5,030 bases of DNA, taken from the NCBI GenBank assembly GCA_021816505.1, contig JAKAXS010000249.1, forward strand, positions 1 through 5,030, given 5' to 3'. Shown one piece after another: positions 4,052-5,030 of this stretch. A program made the translations under genes and the position numbers. Numbering within the stretch: position 1 is the stretch's first letter; the number at the start of each line of letters is the position of its first letter. The DNA is from Pseudomonadota bacterium. Its GTDB lineage: Bacteria > Pseudomonadota > Alphaproteobacteria > Rhizobiales > Hyphomicrobiaceae. Under the pieces are notes generated by a model. That model made no database searches, was not told the DNA's origin, and saw only the letters and a program-made list of their open reading frames with translations.

Positions 4052-5030
4052 ATGAACATGCAGACTCTCGGCGTTGCAGATGCCCAGTCCGACAAGCCCT
4101 GGATGCGCCACTACCCGAAGAATGTGGTGCGGAATCAAACATTCAAGGCCGAGCCTCTTTTTGAGCTACTCGATGCCGCGGCCCGCAAGAGCGGGGCGCT
4201 GACCTGCACGAACTTTCTCGGTCGTAAGCTGACGTATGCGGAAATCCATCGCGCCTCGGAGCAGGTTGCTGCGGGCCTGCAAAAAATCGGCGTCCAGAAG
4301 GGCACGAAAGTCGGCTTGTTTCTACCGAATTGTCCGACGTTCATCATCTATTACTTCGCGATCCTCAAAGCCGGCGGCGTCGTTGTCAATTACAACCCGC
4401 TCTATACGCTGGAAGAACTGACGTTTCAGGTCCAGGACAGCCAGACCGAGATCATGGTCACGCTGGACCTCAAGCTCTTGTTCGACAAGGTAGAAGGCCT
4501 GTTGGAGAGCGGCGTGCTGAACAAGGCCGTGGTGTGCTCGTTTCCGGCTCTCTTGCCCGGCGCCAAGTCCGTGCTTTTCAAGCTTGTGAAGAGCCGCGAT
4601 CTGGCGCGCCCAACGGCATCCAAGCAGCGCGACAAGATCGTTCTCGAAGGTAAGCTGCTCTCCGTCAAAGGCGAGCGCGCGCCGGTCTCGATCGACCCGG
4701 TGAACGACGTCGCCGTGCTGCAATACACCGGCGGCACAACCGGCACGCCGAAGGGTGCCATGTTGACGCATGGAAATGCCTACATCAACGCGCTTCAAAC
4801 GATCGCGTGGGCTCCGGAACTGCAATACGGCCGCGAGCGAATGCTGGGCGTTCTGCCCTTCTTCCACGTCTTTGCCATGACGGTCGTCATGAACGTCGGC
4901 ATCGCGAAGGCCGCCGAAATCATCATCATGCCACGCTTCGTTCTGGATGATGCCTTGAAGCTGATCAACAAAACGAAGCCAACGCTGATGCCCGGCGTTC
5001 CGACCCTGTTCAACGCGATGATCAACCACC
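4052..5030 (+). CDS. AMP-forming acyl-CoA ligase, FadD/PimA-like (3' truncated by window)
   Basis: The first 326 residues of an adenylate-forming enzyme; the family is usually about 550 residues, so the C-terminal part is missing. It would activate a fatty or dicarboxylic acid with ATP and join it to CoA, or possibly to the neighbouring ACP. The P-loop YTGGTTGTPKGAML starts at residue 225, and the next core motif LPFFHVFAMT is around residues 268-277. The N-terminal domain shows LTYAEI, GLFLPNCPTF and AILKAGGVVVNYNPLY, typical of long-chain acyl-CoA ligases. The ILKAGGVVVNYNPLY, IMVTLDLKLL and LLPGAKSVLFKLVK pattern resembles Rhodopseudomonas PimA (dicarboxylate-CoA ligase) as I recall it. 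ATG 4052 follows GGGAGG (4040-4045) by 6 nt. The gene is divergent from the ACP-ketosynthase pair, suggesting shared control. Substrate cannot be set from the visible part. Confidence 0.93.
   Translation, partial: MNMQTLGVADAQSDKPWMRHYPKNVVRNQTFKAEPLFELLDAAARKSGALTCTNFLGRKLTYAEIHRASEQVAAGLQKIGVQKGTKVGLFLPNCPTFIIYYFAILKAGGVVVNYNPLYTLEELTFQVQDSQTEIMVTLDLKLLFDKVEGLLESGVLNKAVVCSFPALLPGAKSVLFKLVKSRDLARPTASKQRDKIVLEGKLLSVKGERAPVSIDPVNDVAVLQYTGGTTGTPKGAMLTHGNAYINALQTIAWAPELQYGRERMLGVLPFFHVFAMTVVMNVGIAKAAEIIIMPRFVLDDALKLINKTKPTLMPGVPTLFNAMINH

Noticed and set aside
3810..4142. 110-residue minus-strand frame in the divergent intergenic region
   Set aside because: No recognisable domain, no ribosome site, and it overlaps the start of the ligase gene.
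4322..5029. 235-residue minus-strand frame opposite the ligase
   Set aside because: Antisense of a clear acyl-CoA ligase frame; it has no domain of its own.

Overview
The window is chromosomal DNA of moderately high G+C content. It most resembles an alphaproteobacterium of the Hyphomicrobiales (Bradyrhizobium / Rhodopseudomonas / Xanthobacteraceae neighbourhood). That placement is an inference from three protein resemblances, not from a marker gene: a NodE-like ketosynthase, a NodF-like acyl carrier protein and a PimA-like acyl-CoA ligase. There is no phage, transposon, CRISPR or plasmid signature.

Layout, left to right. (1) Positions 1-370 hold the 3' end of carA on the + strand, with the catalytic Cys and His-x-Glu of the glutaminase domain intact. 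(2) A probable promoter precedes a + strand gene at 494-1231 for an exported, Ala/Pro-rich-linker periplasmic protein with a possible LolA-like fold. (3) A complete tRNA with anticodon CAU lies at 1307-1382 with encoded CCA. Its sequence features fit tRNA-Ile2 (lysidine-modified) better than elongator Met, and they exclude the initiator. (4) Directly downstream are two diverged direct repeats of 76-77 nt, each with a hairpin, the palindrome GGTTCGAACC and a CCACC end. They are in 77-nt register with the end of the tRNA. (5) On the - strand, 1554-2003, is a small cyclophilin-like-fold protein. (6) A strong rho-independent terminator on the - strand (about 2046-2077) closes a two-gene - strand unit: a NodF-like acyl carrier protein (3439-3705), then a KAS II / NodE-like ketosynthase (2106-3350). 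An 88-nt gap containing a long inverted repeat separates these two. (7) A 346-bp divergent intergenic region separates them from a + strand acyl-CoA ligase beginning at 4052 and cut by the window end.

How the genes may work together: the ACP, its neighbouring condensing enzyme and the divergent AMP-forming acyl-CoA ligase look like a small dedicated acyl-chain module. The ketosynthase would extend a chain held on its own ACP, and the ligase would activate a fatty or dicarboxylic acid. The pairing of NodF-like and NodE-like proteins suggests a specialised acyl product rather than housekeeping fatty acid synthesis, but no tailoring or transfer enzyme is visible, so the product is unknown. carA, the periplasmic protein and the tRNA appear to be unrelated neighbours.
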